From Streptomyces sp. GESEQ-35 (GTDB taxonomy: Bacteria > Actinomycetota > Actinomycetes > Streptomycetales > Streptomycetaceae), in NCBI RefSeq assembly GCF_017948485.1, contig NZ_JAFFSX010000003.1, forward strand, positions 186,001 through 250,000: 64,000 nucleotides of DNA. Direction: 5' to 3'. Every line of letters begins with the position of its first letter. Within the stretch, counting starts at the first letter, position 1. Shown one piece after another: positions 63,236 through 64,000 of the stretch. A program made the translations under genes and the position numbers. The notes below the pieces were generated by a model. That model saw only the letters and a list, made by a program, of their open reading frames with translations, did no database searches and was not told the origin of the DNA.

Positions 63236-64000
63236 TCAGTTGATCTTGATTAGCCTGGCCTTGAGGACGCCGAGGAGACCGCCGTCGACGGTGACCCCCG
63301 TCTTGCCGGTGACGTTCACCGAACGGCCGTCGATGTTCACCCCGTTCGTGCCGTTGATGTCCACCTGCCTGCCCTTCACGGTCACGTTGCCCATCTTCGC
63401 GTCCAGCGTGATGCCCTTGCTGTCGAGCACGACGGAGGTACGGGCCGTGCGGGCCCGGCCCTTCCCGCTGTACACCGTCACCTCGATCCGGTTCATCCGG
63501 TCGTCGAGGAAGACTTCGAGGAGTTCGTCCGCGGTCACGAGCCTGAGGCCGGACTTGGTCCGCGCGTCCAGCAGCTCCATCCGGTGCCCCGAACGCGACA
63601 CGATGGAGCGGCGGTTGACCTTCCCGCTGGTCTTGTCGATCAGCGGCACGTCGTGCGGCGAGGGCTTGTCGACGCCGTTGTAGAGCCCGCCGATGACGTA
63701 CGGGCTGTCCAGCAGTCCCTGCTCGAAGCCGACCAGGACCTCGTCGTTGACCTCGGGGCTGACCACACCTCCGCCGCCCTTGCCGCCCATCTGCACGGTG
63801 CGCACCCAGTCGGTGGTGTAAGTGTCGTCCAGCCAGGGGAACTTCAGCTTCACCGAGCCGTTCTCGGCGCCGGCCGGCTCGCGTACGTCCGTCACCACGC
63901 CGATCGCCAGACCCGGCATGCGCGGGCCGCGGGACGGCGCGTTGGCGCCGGTCACCAGGCCGGTCAGGGAGCGGTCCGGGCTGGCGCTCACCCACACCGT
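63236..64000 (-). CDS. VgrG/gpV-like spike protein, partial
   Basis: The C-terminal 254 residues are in the window; the gene runs off the right edge. An OB-like gp5/VgrG core is visible (GLAIGVVTDVREPAGAENGS, VKLKFPWLDDTYTTDWVRTV, GFEQGLLDSPYVIGGLYNG). A beta-helix spike follows with short repeats (ITLDAKMGNVTVKGRQVDIN, VNIDGRSVNVTGKTGVTVDG). It forms the needle that carries the PAAR tip. It is the most upstream gene of the baseplate operon seen here. Confidence 0.9.
   Translation of the reverse strand, partial: TVWVSASPDRSLTGLVTGANAPSRGPRMPGLAIGVVTDVREPAGAENGSVKLKFPWLDDTYTTDWVRTVQMGGKGGGGVVSPEVNDEVLVGFEQGLLDSPYVIGGLYNGVDKPSPHDVPLIDKTSGKVNRRSIVSRSGHRMELLDARTKSGLRLVTADELLEVFLDDRMNRIEVTVYSGKGRARTARTSVVLDSKGITLDAKMGNVTVKGRQVDINGTNGVNIDGRSVNVTGKTGVTVDGGLLGVLKARLIKIN

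Overview
The window looks like chromosomal DNA of a Streptomyces or a very close relative. The sequence is strongly GC-rich with GC-biased third codon positions. GTG and TTG starts are common, and rare TTA codons appear in two genes. Several genes belong to families typical of Streptomyces: a secreted cholesterol oxidase of 546 aa, DUF6223, DUF5990 and DUF2637 proteins, an FG-GAP repeat exoprotein and a contractile injection system locus. No rRNA, tRNA or CRISPR array was seen. All identifications come from reading protein motifs; no database search was run.

Layout. 0.1-2.5 kb: a DUF6223-like membrane protein and a two-component pair. 2.5-5.1 kb: a minus-strand stress group with an ArsR/arsenate reductase fusion, a VOC protein and a ChrA chromate transporter. 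5.2-7.4 kb: a FAD oxidoreductase followed by an ECF41-type sigma factor. 7.5-8.3 kb: a secreted SGNH hydrolase. 8.4-13.3 kb: a compact five-gene minus-strand operon of unknown product (a cyclophilin-like protein resembling cucumopine synthase, an amino acid oxidase-type flavoenzyme, a NodU-type carbamoyltransferase, an SRPBCC protein and a histidine phosphatase). 13.5-19.3 kb: purine catabolism (xdhA, xdhB, xdhC and a guanine deaminase-like gene), preceded by a promoter and a 25-codon small ORF. 19.5-25.3 kb: a polysaccharide deacetylase, small conserved proteins, a Ser/Gly nonapeptide-repeat protein and a large secreted FG-GAP protein. 25.3-31.5 kb: a PucR regulator divergent from a class II aldolase, a lipoprotein hydrolase, a second two-component pair and a DUF4232-like lipoprotein. 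31.8-35.1 kb: cholesterol oxidase, a carboxymuconolactone decarboxylase-like protein and an NAD(P)-dependent dehydrogenase. 35.3-39.6 kb: an ECF sigma factor with a membrane partner, a divergent sigma-like/membrane fusion protein, and a penicillin-binding protein whose transpeptidase motifs are lost.

39.6-48.0 kb: an operon behind an iron-box-like sequence. It encodes an oversized glutamate synthase large-subunit homologue, a CysJ-type diflavin reductase and a protein resembling the HemS/HmuS haem-handling family. 48.1-48.8 kb: a deletion scar joining a truncated TetR gene to a truncated hydrolase gene. 48.9-55.2 kb: small proteins, a MerR-TOBE molybdate protein, NAD-dependent formate dehydrogenase with a LysR regulator, and modABC. 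55.2-57.8 kb: a VanZ remnant, a cytochrome P450 and a DUF2637 protein in locally less GC-rich DNA. 57.8-64.0 kb: the baseplate part of a contractile injection system (spike, PAAR, gp25, gpJ, gpI and a zinc-ribbon/discoidin membrane protein), running off the right edge.

How the parts fit together. ModABC and the TOBE protein could supply and sense molybdate for the molybdenum-dependent xanthine dehydrogenase about 35 kb away. The formate dehydrogenase is the metal-free NAD type and does not need it. The three signals most worth following are the iron-box GOGAT/diflavin/HemS-like operon, the unassigned carbamoyltransferase operon, and the tandem 113-bp units between the PAAR and gp25 genes. Each of those units encodes a 37-aa chimera of the gp25 N-terminus and the PAAR C-terminus.
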